64,000 nt of DNA from Rhodopseudomonas sp. P2A-2r (GTDB lineage Bacteria; Pseudomonadota; Alphaproteobacteria; Rhizobiales; Xanthobacteraceae): NCBI RefSeq assembly GCF_026015985.1, contig NZ_CP110389.1, positions 4,248,001-4,312,000 on the forward strand. Direction: 5' to 3'. The translations under genes and the position numbers were made by a program. The stretch's first letter is position 1; the number at the start of each line of letters is the position of its first letter. Positions 20,185 to 28,774 of this stretch are shown piece after piece. The notes below the pieces were generated by a model. The model was not told the DNA's origin, did not search any database, and saw only the letters and a list, made by a program, of their open reading frames with translations.

Positions 20185-21657
20185 ATGACCAAAGAACGAC
20201 TGATCCCGCTCATCGTCGCCGCTGCCCTGTTCATGGAAAACATGGATTCCACGGTGATCGCGACCTCGCTGCCGGCGATTGCCGCCGATATCGGTACCTC
20301 GCCGCTGACGCTGAAACTGGCGATCACGTCTTACCTGTTGTCGCTGGCGGTGTTCATTCCGGCCTCCGGCTGGACCGCCGACCGCTTCGGCGCCCGCGCA
20401 GTGTTCTCCGTCGCCATCGCGGTGTTCATGGTCGGCTCGATCGGCTGCGCGCTGTCCGGCTCGGTCACCGACTTCGTCATCGCGCGCATCCTGCAAGGCA
20501 TGGGCGGCGCCATGATGACCCCGGTCGGCCGGCTGGTGCTGCTGCGCTCCATCGACAAGAAGGGCCTGGTCAATGCCATGGCCTGGATGACCATGCCGGC
20601 GCTGGTCGGGCCGGTGATCGGACCGCCGCTCGGCGGTTTCATCACCACATATTTTTCCTGGCACTGGATCTTCCTGATCAACATTCCGATCGGTCTGCTC
20701 GGCATTTTCCTGGCGCAACGCTACATCGACCCGATCCGCGCCGAGGACCCGGAGCGCTTCGACCTCTGGGGCCTGCTGCTGGCCGGCATCGGCCTTGCCG
20801 GCATCGCCTTCGGCGCCTCCGTCGCCGGCCTCGGCCTGCTGCCATGGCCGGTGGTCGTTGCACTGATCGCCATCGGCACGGTGTCGATGACCCTGTATGT
20901 GATCCACGCCCGGCGCACCGCCTCGCCGGTGCTGGATTTCTCGCTGCTGCGACTGGCGACATTGCGCGCCGCAATCATCGGCGGGTTCCTGTTCCGGCTG
21001 GGAATCGGCGCGCTGCCCTTCCTGCTGCCGCTCTTGATGCAGGTCGGCTTCGGCCTGTCGCCGTTCCGCTCCGGCCTCGTCACCTTCGGCTCCGCGGTCG
21101 GCGCCATGGGCATGAAGGCGCTGGCGGCGCGGGTGATCCGCACCTTCGGCTTCCGCAACGTCCTCACCATCAATGCGCTGGTCAGTACGGTGTTTCTCGC
21201 CGCCTGCGCGCTGTTCACCGTGACCACGCCGCTGCTGCTGATCCTGATCCTGCTGGTGGTCGGCGGCTTCTTCCGCTCGCTCGAATTCACCGCCATCAAC
21301 ACCGTGGCCTATGCCGAGGTGGAGCCGCCGCAGATGAGCCGCGCCACCACGCTGGTCAGCGTCAACCAGCAGCTGGCGATTTCCGCCGGCGTGGCGGTCG
21401 GCGCGGCCTGCGTGGAATCCACCATGTTGATCCACGGCATGACGCAGCTCTCCGCCGACGACTTCGCGCCGGCTTTCATCGTGGTCTCGCTGCTGTCGGC
21501 CACCTCGGCCTGGTTCTTCTGGCAGATGCCGAACGATGCCGGCCACGAGATTTCCGGCCAGGTCATCAGCATCGCCAGCCGCAAGGGCGTCGAGAAGGCC
21601 GCGGCCAAGGCCGCCTCCGAAGGCACCGAGGACGCACGGGATCAGAAGCTGGGGTGA
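20185..21657 (+). CDS. DHA2 (EmrB/QacA-type) MFS drug exporter
   Basis: 490 residues with about fourteen hydrophobic helices, as in the DHA2 family of proton antiporters. The start ATG 20185 (MTKERLIPLIVAAALFMENM) places helix 1 with the motif D1 sequence ENMDSTVIATSLPAIAADI; motif A follows (DRFGARAVFSVAIAVFMVGS) and motif C is seen as MPALVGPVIGPPLGGFIT. No EmrA membrane-fusion partner is adjacent, so it probably works alone across the inner membrane. Substrate unknown. Upstream codons to 20068 lack membrane character and were dropped. Confidence 0.92.
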   Translation: MTKERLIPLIVAAALFMENMDSTVIATSLPAIAADIGTSPLTLKLAITSYLLSLAVFIPASGWTADRFGARAVFSVAIAVFMVGSIGCALSGSVTDFVIARILQGMGGAMMTPVGRLVLLRSIDKKGLVNAMAWMTMPALVGPVIGPPLGGFITTYFSWHWIFLINIPIGLLGIFLAQRYIDPIRAEDPERFDLWGLLLAGIGLAGIAFGASVAGLGLLPWPVVVALIAIGTVSMTLYVIHARRTASPVLDFSLLRLATLRAAIIGGFLFRLGIGALPFLLPLLMQVGFGLSPFRSGLVTFGSAVGAMGMKALAARVIRTFGFRNVLTINALVSTVFLAACALFTVTTPLLLILILLVVGGFFRSLEFTAINTVAYAEVEPPQMSRATTLVSVNQQLAISAGVAVGAACVESTMLIHGMTQLSADDFAPAFIVVSLLSATSAWFFWQMPNDAGHEISGQVISIASRKGVEKAAAKAASEGTEDARDQKLG

Positions 21658-21659
21658 CC

Positions 21660-21688
21660 TTGCTCCCATAATGGGACCGTGCTATCTT
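21660..21688 (+). promoter_or_regulatory. HigBA promoter with operator palindrome in the spacer
   Basis: TTGCTC (21660-21665) and TATCTT (21683-21688) are separated by 17 bases, a plausible sigma-70 -35/-10 pair. In the spacer TCCCAT (21664-21669) faces ATGGGA (21671-21676) across one base. The toxin ATG lies at 21695, just where transcription would begin, so the mRNA may be leaderless. Autorepression by the antitoxin is inferred from family behaviour. Confidence 0.55.
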
Positions 21689-21694
21689 TCGTGC

Positions 21695-22018
21695 ATGAGG
21701 ATCATCGCCCGCCGCACGTTGCGACAGTTCGTTGAAAGCCTCTCGGCCAGCAAAGATCGGCCGGCCGTGAAAGCGGCATTGGATGCCTGGTTCAACGAAG
21801 CCAGCCAGGCCATGTGGAAGAACGCTGCAGACGTAAAGCGTCACTATGCGACGGCCAGCATTATTACTGCCGAACGTATCGTCTTCAACATCAAGGGCAA
21901 CGATTATCGTCTCGTCGTTGCCGTCGACTTCGACAAGGCCATCATCTGGATGAAATGGATTGGTACCCACAAGGCATATGACAAGATCGACGTGACGGAA
22001 GTGCAGCATGAAAAATGA
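21695..22018 (+). CDS. higB: HigB-type toxin (mRNA interferase)
   Basis: 107 residues, the normal size for the HigB_toxin (mRNA interferase HigB) family, RelE fold. MRIIARRTLRQFVESL at the N-terminus, a central basic/aromatic patch (AMWKNAADVKRHYATASII), and NDYRLVVAVDFDKAIIWMKWIGTHKAYDKID at the C-terminus match the family pattern, including the C-terminal His-Tyr pair. Predicted to cleave translated mRNA on the ribosome. The toxin precedes its antitoxin, the order characteristic of hig loci, with an 11-base overlap. It sits immediately after the DHA2 gene (37 bases). Confidence 0.88.
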   Translation: MRIIARRTLRQFVESLSASKDRPAVKAALDAWFNEASQAMWKNAADVKRHYATASIITAERIVFNIKGNDYRLVVAVDFDKAIIWMKWIGTHKAYDKIDVTEVQHEK

Positions 22019-22388
22019 GTTGAAGCCCATCCGCACGGAAGCCGATCATGAGGCAGCGCTCGCGGAAGTCGAGCGCCTGTGGGGCGCCGGGACCGGAACG
22101 CCGGACGGTGACCGCCTCGACATTCTCGCGACATTGATCGACGCTTACGAGACGCGGATCTATCCGATGGATCCGCCCGACCCGATCGAAGCAATCCAGT
22201 TTCGGATGGAGCAGATGGGCCTGAGCCGCAAGGACCTTGAGCCGCTGATCGGCACGCGGGCCCGCGTCGCGGAAGTAATGAACCGCAAGCGAAGCCTATC
22301 CATCGACATGATCCGCCGCTTGCACGAGGAACTCGGGATTTCCGCCGAGGTGTTGATCCGACCGACACAGAAAAACGAAGCTGCGTGA
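22008..22388 (+). CDS. higA: HigA-type antitoxin with XRE helix-turn-helix
   Basis: 126 residues. An acidic N-terminal segment (EADHEAALAEVERLWGAGTG, then DRLDILATLIDAYETRIYPM) is followed by a Cro/C1-type helix-turn-helix (about 65-115: FRMEQMGLSRKDLEPLIGTR, then VAEVMNRKRSLSIDMIRRLHEELGIS). Predicted to neutralise HigB and repress the shared promoter through the palindrome at 21664-21676. Overlaps the toxin gene by 11 bases, consistent with coupled expression. Convergent with rlmE. Confidence 0.9.
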   Translation: MKNELKPIRTEADHEAALAEVERLWGAGTGTPDGDRLDILATLIDAYETRIYPMDPPDPIEAIQFRMEQMGLSRKDLEPLIGTRARVAEVMNRKRSLSIDMIRRLHEELGISAEVLIRPTQKNEAA

Positions 22389-22406
22389 CGCTGGTACCCC
22401 GCCGCT

Positions 22407-23111
22407 CTACGCTTCTTCCGCGTCCCGCTTCTCGCCCGTACCGCGAAAGCCCATCGCCAGCACATAACGCTCCGACGAATCCGCACGGCTCGACGCCGGC
22501 TTGACGTGTTTCACCGTGGCGAAATCGCGCTTCAGCGCGCTCAGCAAGGTGGCGTCGGCGCCGCTCTGGAACACCTTTGCCACGAAGGTCCCGCCGGGCT
22601 TCAGCACCTCGGCAGCAAACGCCGCTGCGCCTTCCACGAGGTTCATGATGCGCAGCTGGTCGGTCTTGCGGTGACCGGTGGTGTTGGCGGCCATGTCGGA
22701 CATCACCACGTCGGCCTTGCCGCCCAGCATCGCCTGCAGCTTTGCCGGGGCGTCGTCAGCGAGAAAGTCCATCTGCGCGAAGGTGACGCCGGAAATGCCG
22801 GGCATTTCCAGGAGGTCGATGGCCACGATCTGGCCCCGGCCCTTTTCGATGCCGATCCGTTTCGCGGCAATCTGGCTCCAGCCGCCGGGGGCAGCGCCGA
22901 GATCGACCACCGAAATGCCCGGCTTGAGGAAATGGTGCTTGTCGTCGATCTCGATCAGCTTGTAGGCGGCGCGCGAGCGCAGGCCGTCGCGCTTGGCCTG
23001 CTGCACATAGGGATCGTTGAGCTGGCGCTCCAGCCAGAGCTTGGACGACAGTTTCAGCCTGCCGGCGCTTTTGACGGTGACGTGGAGCCGCCCGGTGGTG
23101 TCTTTGGCCAT
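22407..23111 (-). CDS. rlmE: 23S rRNA (uridine-2'-O)-methyltransferase
   Basis: 234 residues of the FtsJ/RrmJ family, methylating U2552 of 23S rRNA during late 50S assembly in E. coli. The K-D-K-E tetrad is visible: RSRAAYKLIEID supplies the first Lys, MSDMAANTTGHRKTD the Asp, VAKVFQSG the second Lys, and SSERYVLAMGF the Glu. SAM-binding motif: VVDLGAAPGGWSQIA. Upstream on the same strand, after 77 bases, is a Ppx/GppA phosphatase, a pairing seen in many alphaproteobacteria, suggesting co-transcription. Confidence 0.96.
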   Translation of the reverse strand: MAKDTTGRLHVTVKSAGRLKLSSKLWLERQLNDPYVQQAKRDGLRSRAAYKLIEIDDKHHFLKPGISVVDLGAAPGGWSQIAAKRIGIEKGRGQIVAIDLLEMPGISGVTFAQMDFLADDAPAKLQAMLGGKADVVMSDMAANTTGHRKTDQLRIMNLVEGAAAFAAEVLKPGGTFVAKVFQSGADATLLSALKRDFATVKHVKPASSRADSSERYVLAMGFRGTGEKRDAEEA

Positions 23112-23188
23112 GATAAACGTGCTTGCCTTCAGGATTCAGGCGATCTCTAGCACACCGCGCCACGATCGGTGCATTTAAGACAGGCCAT

Positions 23189-24253
23189 TCAAGAGACTTG
23201 GATCACCCCGTCCTGGCGCATCATTTCCACCAGCATGCCCTCGCGCAGGCCGCGATCGGCCACCCTGAGCCGCGGCAGCGGGAACGCGGCGCGAATGGCA
23301 TCGAGGATGGCGCAGCCGGCCAGCACCAGGTCGGCGCGCTCGACCCCGATGCAATTGTTGGCGGCGCGCTCCGCATAGGTCATCGCCAGCAGTTTCGCCA
23401 CGGTGGCGTCGAGATCCGAGGCGGACATCCAGACCCCGTCGATGCGGCGGCGGTCGTAGCGCGTCAGGTTGAGATGCACCCCGGCCAGAGTGGTCACCGT
23501 GCCCGAGGTTCCCAGCAGGTGCATGCCGGCAAGGTCCGCAACATTCTCGGCGGCGAACGGCGCGACGTGCCCGGCCACCGCGTCGACCATCGCGGCATAG
23601 GATTCGGCGGTAACGTCGCGACCGCCGAAGCGCTCCGCCAGCGTCACCACGCCGAGCGGGATCGACATCCACGCCTTGATGAACGGCTTGGCGTCGGCCT
23701 CCCCGGGATCGCGCTCGATCCGCACCAGTTCGCTGGAACCGCCGCCGATATCGAACAGGACGGCACCGCGGCCATGCGGATCCAGCAGCGGCGAGCAGCC
23801 TGTCACCGCCAGCGCGGCCTCGGTCTCGCGGTCGATGATCTCCAGGGTGATGCCGGTTTCGCTGGCGACCTGGGCAAGGAAATCATCGGCATTGGAGGCG
23901 GCACGGCATGCCTCGGTGGCGATCAGGCGCAGCCGCTGCGCGTCCTTGGACTGGATTTTGTCGCGGCAGATGCTGAGCGCCGAGATGGCCCGGGCGATGG
24001 CAGCATCAGAGATCACCCCGGTGGTGGAGACGCCCTCCCCGAGCCGGACGATGCGCGAAAACGAATCGATCACGCGAAAGCCATCCGCGCTGGGACACGC
24101 AATCAGCAGCCGGCAGTTATTGGTGCCGAGATCCAACGCCGCATAGACACCGGAACCGGCGTCACCCATGCGATCGGCCTCAAGCGCCGCAGCCAATCCC
24201 TGCAGATCCCCGTGCGGCGCAAAGCCGGCGCGGAGTCCCGTGTCATCGCCCAT
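23189..24253 (-). CDS. Ppx/GppA-family exopolyphosphatase / pppGpp phosphohydrolase
   Basis: 354 residues of the ASKHA-fold Ppx/GppA family, which hydrolyses polyphosphate and/or pppGpp. Phosphate-1 motif AALDLGTNNCRLLIA, the catalytic-Glu region IDRETEAALAVTG, phosphate-2 VLFDIGGGSSELVRIE and the adenosine-type motif LLGTSGTVTTLAGVHLNLT are present. The protein lacks the long C-terminal HD-like domains, so it is the short form. Start ATG 24253 is preferred to 24301 because GGAG lies eight bases upstream. Probably co-transcribed with rlmE. The sequence does not separate Ppx from GppA activity. Confidence 0.93.
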   Translation of the reverse strand: MGDDTGLRAGFAPHGDLQGLAAALEADRMGDAGSGVYAALDLGTNNCRLLIACPSADGFRVIDSFSRIVRLGEGVSTTGVISDAAIARAISALSICRDKIQSKDAQRLRLIATEACRAASNADDFLAQVASETGITLEIIDRETEAALAVTGCSPLLDPHGRGAVLFDIGGGSSELVRIERDPGEADAKPFIKAWMSIPLGVVTLAERFGGRDVTAESYAAMVDAVAGHVAPFAAENVADLAGMHLLGTSGTVTTLAGVHLNLTRYDRRRIDGVWMSASDLDATVAKLLAMTYAERAANNCIGVERADLVLAGCAILDAIRAAFPLPRLRVADRGLREGMLVEMMRQDGVIQVS

Positions 24254-24465
24254 GCAGCTCCGTCTTTCCGCGGCCCGCAGGGCCGGCGTGGAAATATCCA
24301 TTCACGGAAAGTTTAGCAGGGCTTGGGGTCAGCGCAACTGCCAGCGCGTAGCCGCATGCCCAATCATACATTGTCGTTCCCTTGGCCCTACGGTATCTGA
24401 AAGGTCCGCGGTAGCGCGAAAACCGCTCCAAACCGCGCGATAACCGACAATTTAGTGGATTTCAC

Positions 24466-26838
24466 ATGCAGGATCATACCGGCAGCTCGCTCGACAACGC
24501 GATCGCCATGCAGAAATTCGGCGTCGGCCAGCCGGTCCGCCGCAAGGAAGACGACACTTTGGTGAGGGGCAAGGGCACCTATACCGACGATATCAGCCTG
24601 CCGGGCCAGCTATATGCCTGGATGGTGCGCAGTCCGCATGCCCATGGCGTGATCCGCAACATCGACACCGCGGCCGCCAAGGCGATGCCCGGCGTGGTCG
24701 GGGTGTGGACCGGGCAGGACCTCGCCGCCGCCGATTACGGCCCCTTCACCTGCGGGCTGCCGCTGAAGAACCGCGACGGGTCCGCCCTCAAGCAGACCAA
24801 CCGCACCCCATTGATGACCGACAAGGTGCGCTTCGTCGGCGATCCCGTGGCCTTCGTGGTGGCCGAGACCGTGGCCCAGGCGCGCGACGCCGCCGAGGCC
24901 GTGGAACTCGACATCGAGGCGCTGCCGGCGGTGACCTCGCCCGAACAGGCCACCAAGCCCGGCGCGCCGCAGCTCTACGACCACATCCCCGGCAACGTGG
25001 CGCTGGATTACCATTTCGGCGACGCCGCCAAGGTCGAGGCCGCCTTTGCCTCCGCGGCGCATGTCACGAAGCTGGACATCGCCAATACCCGCGTCGCCGT
25101 GGTGTCCATGGAACCGCGCGTGGCGCTGGCGTCCTATGACAAGGCCAGCGAGCGCTTCACCATCCAGGTGCCGACCCAGGGCGTCGCCGGAAACCGCGCC
25201 GGCCTCGCAAAAATCCTCAAGGTGCCGAACGACAAGGTGCATCTCCTGACCGCCAATGTCGGCGGCTCGTTCGGCATGAAGAACATCAACTATCCCGAAT
25301 ATATCTGCCTGCTGCACGCGGCCAAGGCGCTCGGCAGACCGGTGAAGTGGACCGACGAGCGCTCCACCAGCTTCCTGTCCGACAGCCACGGCCGTGCCCA
25401 GGACGTCCACGCCGAACTGGCGCTCGACAAGGACGGCAAGTTCCTCGCGGTGCGCGTCAAGGGTTTCGGCAATCTCGGCGCCTACATCACCGGCGTGTCG
25501 CCAAGCCCGCTGTCGCTCAACACCGGCAAGAACCTCGCCAGCGTCTACAAGACGCCGCTGCTGTCGGTCGACATCAAGTGCGTGGTCACCAACACCACTC
25601 TGATGGGCGCCTATCGCGGCGCCGGCCGGCCCGAGGCCAACTACTTCATGGAGCGACTGATCGACCGCGCCGCCGAGGAGATGGGCATCGACCGCCTGAC
25701 CTTGCGCAAGCGCAACTTCATCAAGTCGTCGCAGATGCCGTTCGCCGCCTCCTCCGGCGTCACCTATGACAGCGGCGATTTCCAGGGCGTGTTCGCCAAG
25801 GCGCTGGAACTGTCGGACCACGCCAACTATCCGAAGCGCAAGAAGGACAGCCGCAAGCGCGGCAAGCTGCGCGGCATCGCGGTCGGCTCCTATCTGGAAG
25901 TCACCGCGCCGCCCAACCCCGAACTCGGCAAGATCGTGTTCGAGGCCGACGGCACCGTGAAGCTGATCACCGGCACGCTGGACTATGGCCAGGGCCATGC
26001 CACGCCGTTCGCCCAGGTGCTGTCGGCGCAGCTCGGCGTGCCCTTCGAGGCCATCACCCTCGAACAGGGCGACAGCGACATCGTCCATGCCGGCAACGGC
26101 ACCGGCGGATCGCGCTCGATCACCGCCACCGGCCAGGCCATCGTCGAGACCTCGGCGCTGATCGTCGCCAAGGGCAAGCGCGCTGCCGCGCATCTGCTGG
26201 AAGCCTCGGAAGCCGACATCGAGTTCAAGTCCGGCCGCTTCACCATCGCGGGCACCGACCGCAGCATCGACATCATGGAGCTGGCGAAGCGCATGCGCGA
26301 GGGCAAGATGCCTGAGGGCGTGCCCGACACGCTGGACGTCGACCACACCACGGGCAATGTGGAGTCGACCTTCCCCAACGGCTGCCACGTCGCCGAGGTC
26401 GAGATCGATCCGGACACCGGCGTGGTTCAAATCGTCAACTACACCGGGATCAGCGACTTCGGCACCATCGTCAATCCGATGATCGTCGCCGGCCAGCTGC
26501 ATGGCGGCGTGGCGCAGGGCATCGGCCAGGCCTTGATGGAAGAGGTCAGCTACGACGAGAGCGGCCAGCCGATCACCGGCTCGTTCATGGACTATGCGCT
26601 GCCACGCGCCGGCGACATTCCGCTAATGACCGTGGGCGACCATCCGTCGCCGGCCAAGTCGAATCCCTTGGGCACCAAGGGCTGCGGCGAGGCCGGCTGC
26701 GCCGGCAGCCTGTCCACGGTGGTCAACGCGGTGATCGACGCCCTCAGCGACCACGGCGTCGAACACATCGACATGCCGCTGACCTCGGAGCGCATCTGGC
26801 GCGCCATCCAGGACGGGAAGAAGACCAAGGCGGCGTAG
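24466..26838 (+). CDS. Xanthine-oxidase-family molybdopterin-binding subunit (CoxL-like, form II motif)
   Basis: 790 residues, normal for the large subunit of CO-dehydrogenase/aldehyde-oxidase-type hydroxylases, carrying the molybdopterin-cytosine dinucleotide site. N-terminal a/b hammerhead domain (QPVRRKEDDTLVRGKGTYTDD), then molybdopterin-binding domains with VGGSFGMKN, the active-site loop MGAYRGAGRPEANYFMERLI (AYRGAGR is the form II motif, not AYxCSFR of true CO dehydrogenase), TLDYGQGHATPFAQVL and the C-terminal catalytic glutamate in KGCGEAGCAGS. The medium (FAD) and small (2Fe-2S) subunit genes are absent on either side, unusual for this family. True substrate unknown; probably an aldehyde or heterocycle. 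Confidence 0.93.
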   Translation: MQDHTGSSLDNAIAMQKFGVGQPVRRKEDDTLVRGKGTYTDDISLPGQLYAWMVRSPHAHGVIRNIDTAAAKAMPGVVGVWTGQDLAAADYGPFTCGLPLKNRDGSALKQTNRTPLMTDKVRFVGDPVAFVVAETVAQARDAAEAVELDIEALPAVTSPEQATKPGAPQLYDHIPGNVALDYHFGDAAKVEAAFASAAHVTKLDIANTRVAVVSMEPRVALASYDKASERFTIQVPTQGVAGNRAGLAKILKVPNDKVHLLTANVGGSFGMKNINYPEYICLLHAAKALGRPVKWTDERSTSFLSDSHGRAQDVHAELALDKDGKFLAVRVKGFGNLGAYITGVSPSPLSLNTGKNLASVYKTPLLSVDIKCVVTNTTLMGAYRGAGRPEANYFMERLIDRAAEEMGIDRLTLRKRNFIKSSQMPFAASSGVTYDSGDFQGVFAKALELSDHANYPKRKKDSRKRGKLRGIAVGSYLEVTAPPNPELGKIVFEADGTVKLITGTLDYGQGHATPFAQVLSAQLGVPFEAITLEQGDSDIVHAGNGTGGSRSITATGQAIVETSALIVAKGKRAAAHLLEASEADIEFKSGRFTIAGTDRSIDIMELAKRMREGKMPEGVPDTLDVDHTTGNVESTFPNGCHVAEVEIDPDTGVVQIVNYTGISDFGTIVNPMIVAGQLHGGVAQGIGQALMEEVSYDESGQPITGSFMDYALPRAGDIPLMTVGDHPSPAKSNPLGTKGCGEAGCAGSLSTVVNAVIDALSDHGVEHIDMPLTSERIWRAIQDGKKTKAA

Positions 26839-26924
26839 GCGCTCCCATTCGCTGTCGCAACCTTCCCGGCGCGCTGAGTTCTGGCGTTTCCCCGGCGCGC
26901 TGCAGCCTAGCGAAGCGAAGCTTC

Positions 26925-27060
26925 GCGTGGCTTGCGCTGCTGCGCAGACCCGGGATCGTCCCAAGCGCCAGCGTCCGCGACGACCCCGGATCTGCGGCGC
27001 ACCACGCCGCGCAAGCGCGGCGCAGTGCACCGCGTCCGGGGAACGGAATCCGCTACTTGC
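26925..27060. repeat. Dispersed intergenic repeat ('ccccggatctgcg...gcgtccggg' family)
   Basis: Contains CCCCGGATCTGCG (about 26984), an internal GCGC-rich hairpin, then GCACCGCGTCCGGGGAACG. The same modules recur at 33510-33590, 54160-54345 and 60680-60835, each time between genes. This 300-base gap after the CoxL gene holds nothing else but repeat and a small gene remnant. Confidence 0.7.
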
Positions 27061-27071
27061 GCCGCCTGCTC

Positions 27072-27101
27072 TCGCGGCTGATAGATCGCCACGTGCTGGC
27101 A
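27072..27101 (-). pseudogene. Short remnant of the 3' end of the MaoC-like gene
   Basis: About 30 bases here (CGCGGCTGATAGATCGC then ACGTGCTGGCA) match, with one difference, the segment at 27913-27942 that encodes the C-terminal HVAIYQPRE of the gene at 27894-28697. A third partial copy lies at 33188-33335. Flanking DNA does not match, so this is a decayed duplicate or recombination scar. Confidence 0.6.
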
Positions 27102-27138
27102 GGCGCGTCCGGCCGGAATGTCGCTCGCCTCGCGCTCG

Positions 27139-27564
27139 TCAGCGGATGCGGGCGATGGCACCGGCGACGATCTGCATGGTCACGCCGACCACCCAGCCGC
27201 CCATGATGAGCAAGGTCGCGGCGCGATGCGTATCCTCGCGAAATGCGATCACGCTCATCGAGGCAATGGCCGCCAGCGCCGCCAGGAACGTGCCTGCCGC
27301 ACTGAGAAATTCGGCGACATCGATCTTTTCACGCGCCGCGGGGAGACCGGGCGGCGCTTCATGGAATGGCAGAGGCGGCGTATCGATCCCCAGGTAGAAC
27401 GCCACCGCACCCACCACCAGCATCACCAGGATGAAGCCCTGCGTGGTGAGCATGGAAATGCTTGAACCGACGTGAACGGCCACCAACAATCCGCAGGTGG
27501 CACCGACCATCGCGAGCCCGGTGCGCTCCATGACATGAGCCAATCGTCGCGCTCGACTTCGCAT
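27139..27564 (-). CDS. Small multi-pass membrane protein of unknown function
   Basis: 141 residues from ATG 27564 with four hydrophobic segments (GLAMVGATCGLLVAVHVGSS; TQGFILVMLVVGAVAFYLGI; LSAAGTFLAALAAIASMSVI; AATLLIMGGWVVGVTMQIVAG) and a polar loop containing PFHEAPPGLPAAREKIDVAE. No family recognised. A perfect FNR/FixK-like half-site pair (27709-27722) lies about 145 bases upstream, so expression may be oxygen-responsive. Alternative start at a Met 11 codons later. Confidence 0.68.
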   Translation of the reverse strand: MRSRARRLAHVMERTGLAMVGATCGLLVAVHVGSSISMLTTQGFILVMLVVGAVAFYLGIDTPPLPFHEAPPGLPAAREKIDVAEFLSAAGTFLAALAAIASMSVIAFREDTHRAATLLIMGGWVVGVTMQIVAGAIARIR

Positions 27565-27708
27565 GATAAAACCCCTGAACCAGCAGATGGATCGAACGAC
27601 GCAAGCGCAGATGAGAAGACAAGGTATCTTCCGCGGCGCGCCGCCGTCGCGCAAGCCGGTGCGGTGCGGCTCCGACCGGAACAGTTGCAGCGATTGGGAG
27701 GCGCTGGC

Positions 27709-27722
27709 TTGATATATGTCAA
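27709..27722. promoter_or_regulatory. FNR/FixK-type binding site
   Basis: TTGATATATGTCAA matches the FNR/FixK consensus TTGAT-N4-ATCAA at nine of ten fixed bases, and the outer C and G extend the dyad (CTTGA...TCAAG). It lies in the 329-base intergenic region upstream of the 27564 membrane-protein gene. The two Crp/Fnr genes 4-5 kb downstream are candidate binders, though neither has FNR cysteines. Confidence 0.55.
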
Positions 27723-27837
27723 GTCGGTGAAAGGCGCAGCCGGGAGTGATGGCAAGGCCCGGTCGTCATTGCATACGAGGATGCTTCGGCAGAAATCACG
27801 CTGGCTCATTCGCGCGCAACGGCCAACGCCGCGCTTT

Positions 27838-27866
27838 TTCACCCTCCCTTTTGAGGGGAGGGTGAA
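27838..27866. repeat. REP-like hairpin
   Basis: Two 11-base arms (TTCACCCTCCC and GGGAGGGTGAA) flank a 7-base loop, 27 bases past the stop of the MaoC-like gene. On that gene's strand the hairpin is followed by A rather than T residues, so it is not a classical intrinsic terminator; it resembles the CCTCCC palindromes elsewhere in the window. Confidence 0.6.
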
Positions 27867-27893
27867 GAAGGCGCCGCGCGCTACGGCACTTCC

Positions 27894-28697
27894 CTACGCT
27901 GCCGCCACCTCCCGCGGCTGATAGATCGCTACGTGCTGGCAATGCGCCACCGGGGTGATGCCATTGGCGACGATCAGCGCGTCGAGCTCGACGAAGCGAT
28001 GGCCCTTCTTCTCGTAATTGGCGGTGACCCGCGCCCGCGCCACCAGTTCGTCGTCGCTGCGCGCGGCCGCCAGCAGCTGCATGGTGCTGCCGACGTGAAT
28101 CCACGGGCCGAGGATGGCGTTGTCCACCAGCACCTTGTTCATGATCCGCTGCAGCACGCCGGGATGCACGAGGCCCTCGCGGCCATAGATCGGACCGGCC
28201 TCGCGGACCTCCGCGAGATAATCGAGGCCGGCCTGCCCGGCCCAGTTGCGCGGGATGGTGCCGAGCCAGTGGCCCTGCACGAAGGAACCGGGATGCACCG
28301 GAAGCCGAGCTTCCACCGGCGCCGTTACCGGAAAATTCGCCAGAACGACCTTCGGCAGTTTGGCCGTCAGCGACGCCGTGCCAGTGGCGCGAACATCGCC
28401 GCCCGGCCCGGCGACGCGCAAGGACAGCCCCTCGCCCATCGGCTCCGCGATCACATCGACGGTCTCGCCGTCATAGACCGGCCTGGTGAAGCGCGCTTCG
28501 ATCAGCCCGCGCTCCAGAAAGTCGCGTCCCCACTGCGCCACCGGCGGATGGATCATGTAAGCGAGCACGTCGACGCCCGGCACCAGCCCGCCGCTGAAGC
28601 CGAACTTTTGGGCCACGCTGTCGTCGTGCATCTTGTTTTCGGATGCTTTTGCGGTGTTGAAGGCCTCCACGCGGTAGGCTTCGAGCTGTGCGGTCAT
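27894..28697 (-). CDS. MaoC-like / hot-dog-fold acyl dehydratase-type protein
   Basis: 267 residues from ATG 28697, with GGAGG directly upstream. The first half carries a hot-dog/MaoC-like signature (NKMHDDSVAQKFGFSGGLVP, then PVAQWGRDFLERGLIEARFTRPV, then VDVIAEPMGEGLSLRV); the second half (LVHPGVLQRIMNKVLVDNAI, then WIHVGSTMQLLAAARSDDEL, then KGHRFVELDALIVANG) looks like a second hot-dog domain, so this is a double hot-dog protein. These act on acyl thioesters as hydratases or thioesterases, but the usual D-x5-H hydratase pair is only partly visible. Fragments of its 3' end occur at 27072-27101 and 33188-33335. Confidence 0.8.
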   Translation of the reverse strand: MTAQLEAYRVEAFNTAKASENKMHDDSVAQKFGFSGGLVPGVDVLAYMIHPPVAQWGRDFLERGLIEARFTRPVYDGETVDVIAEPMGEGLSLRVAGPGGDVRATGTASLTAKLPKVVLANFPVTAPVEARLPVHPGSFVQGHWLGTIPRNWAGQAGLDYLAEVREAGPIYGREGLVHPGVLQRIMNKVLVDNAILGPWIHVGSTMQLLAAARSDDELVARARVTANYEKKGHRFVELDALIVANGITPVAHCQHVAIYQPREVAAA

Positions 28698-28774
28698 GCG
28701 TCCTCCGGACTCTGCGACATTTTTTGGTCGCCGTTGCGCCAATCGTACGCACCGCCGAAGCAAGCGCAAGACGC

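Noticed and set aside
24610..26502. 630-codon frame on - strand
   Set aside because: Exactly antisense to the CoxL-type gene, with low-complexity product; shadow of strong GC3 bias.
24466..26838. True carbon-monoxide dehydrogenase
   Set aside because: The active-site loop is AYRGAGR (form II), not AYxCSFR with the Cu-binding cysteine, and the partner subunits are absent.
27838..27866. Hairpin as intrinsic terminator of the MaoC-like gene
   Set aside because: On that strand the stem is followed by A residues, not T; classed as REP-like instead.
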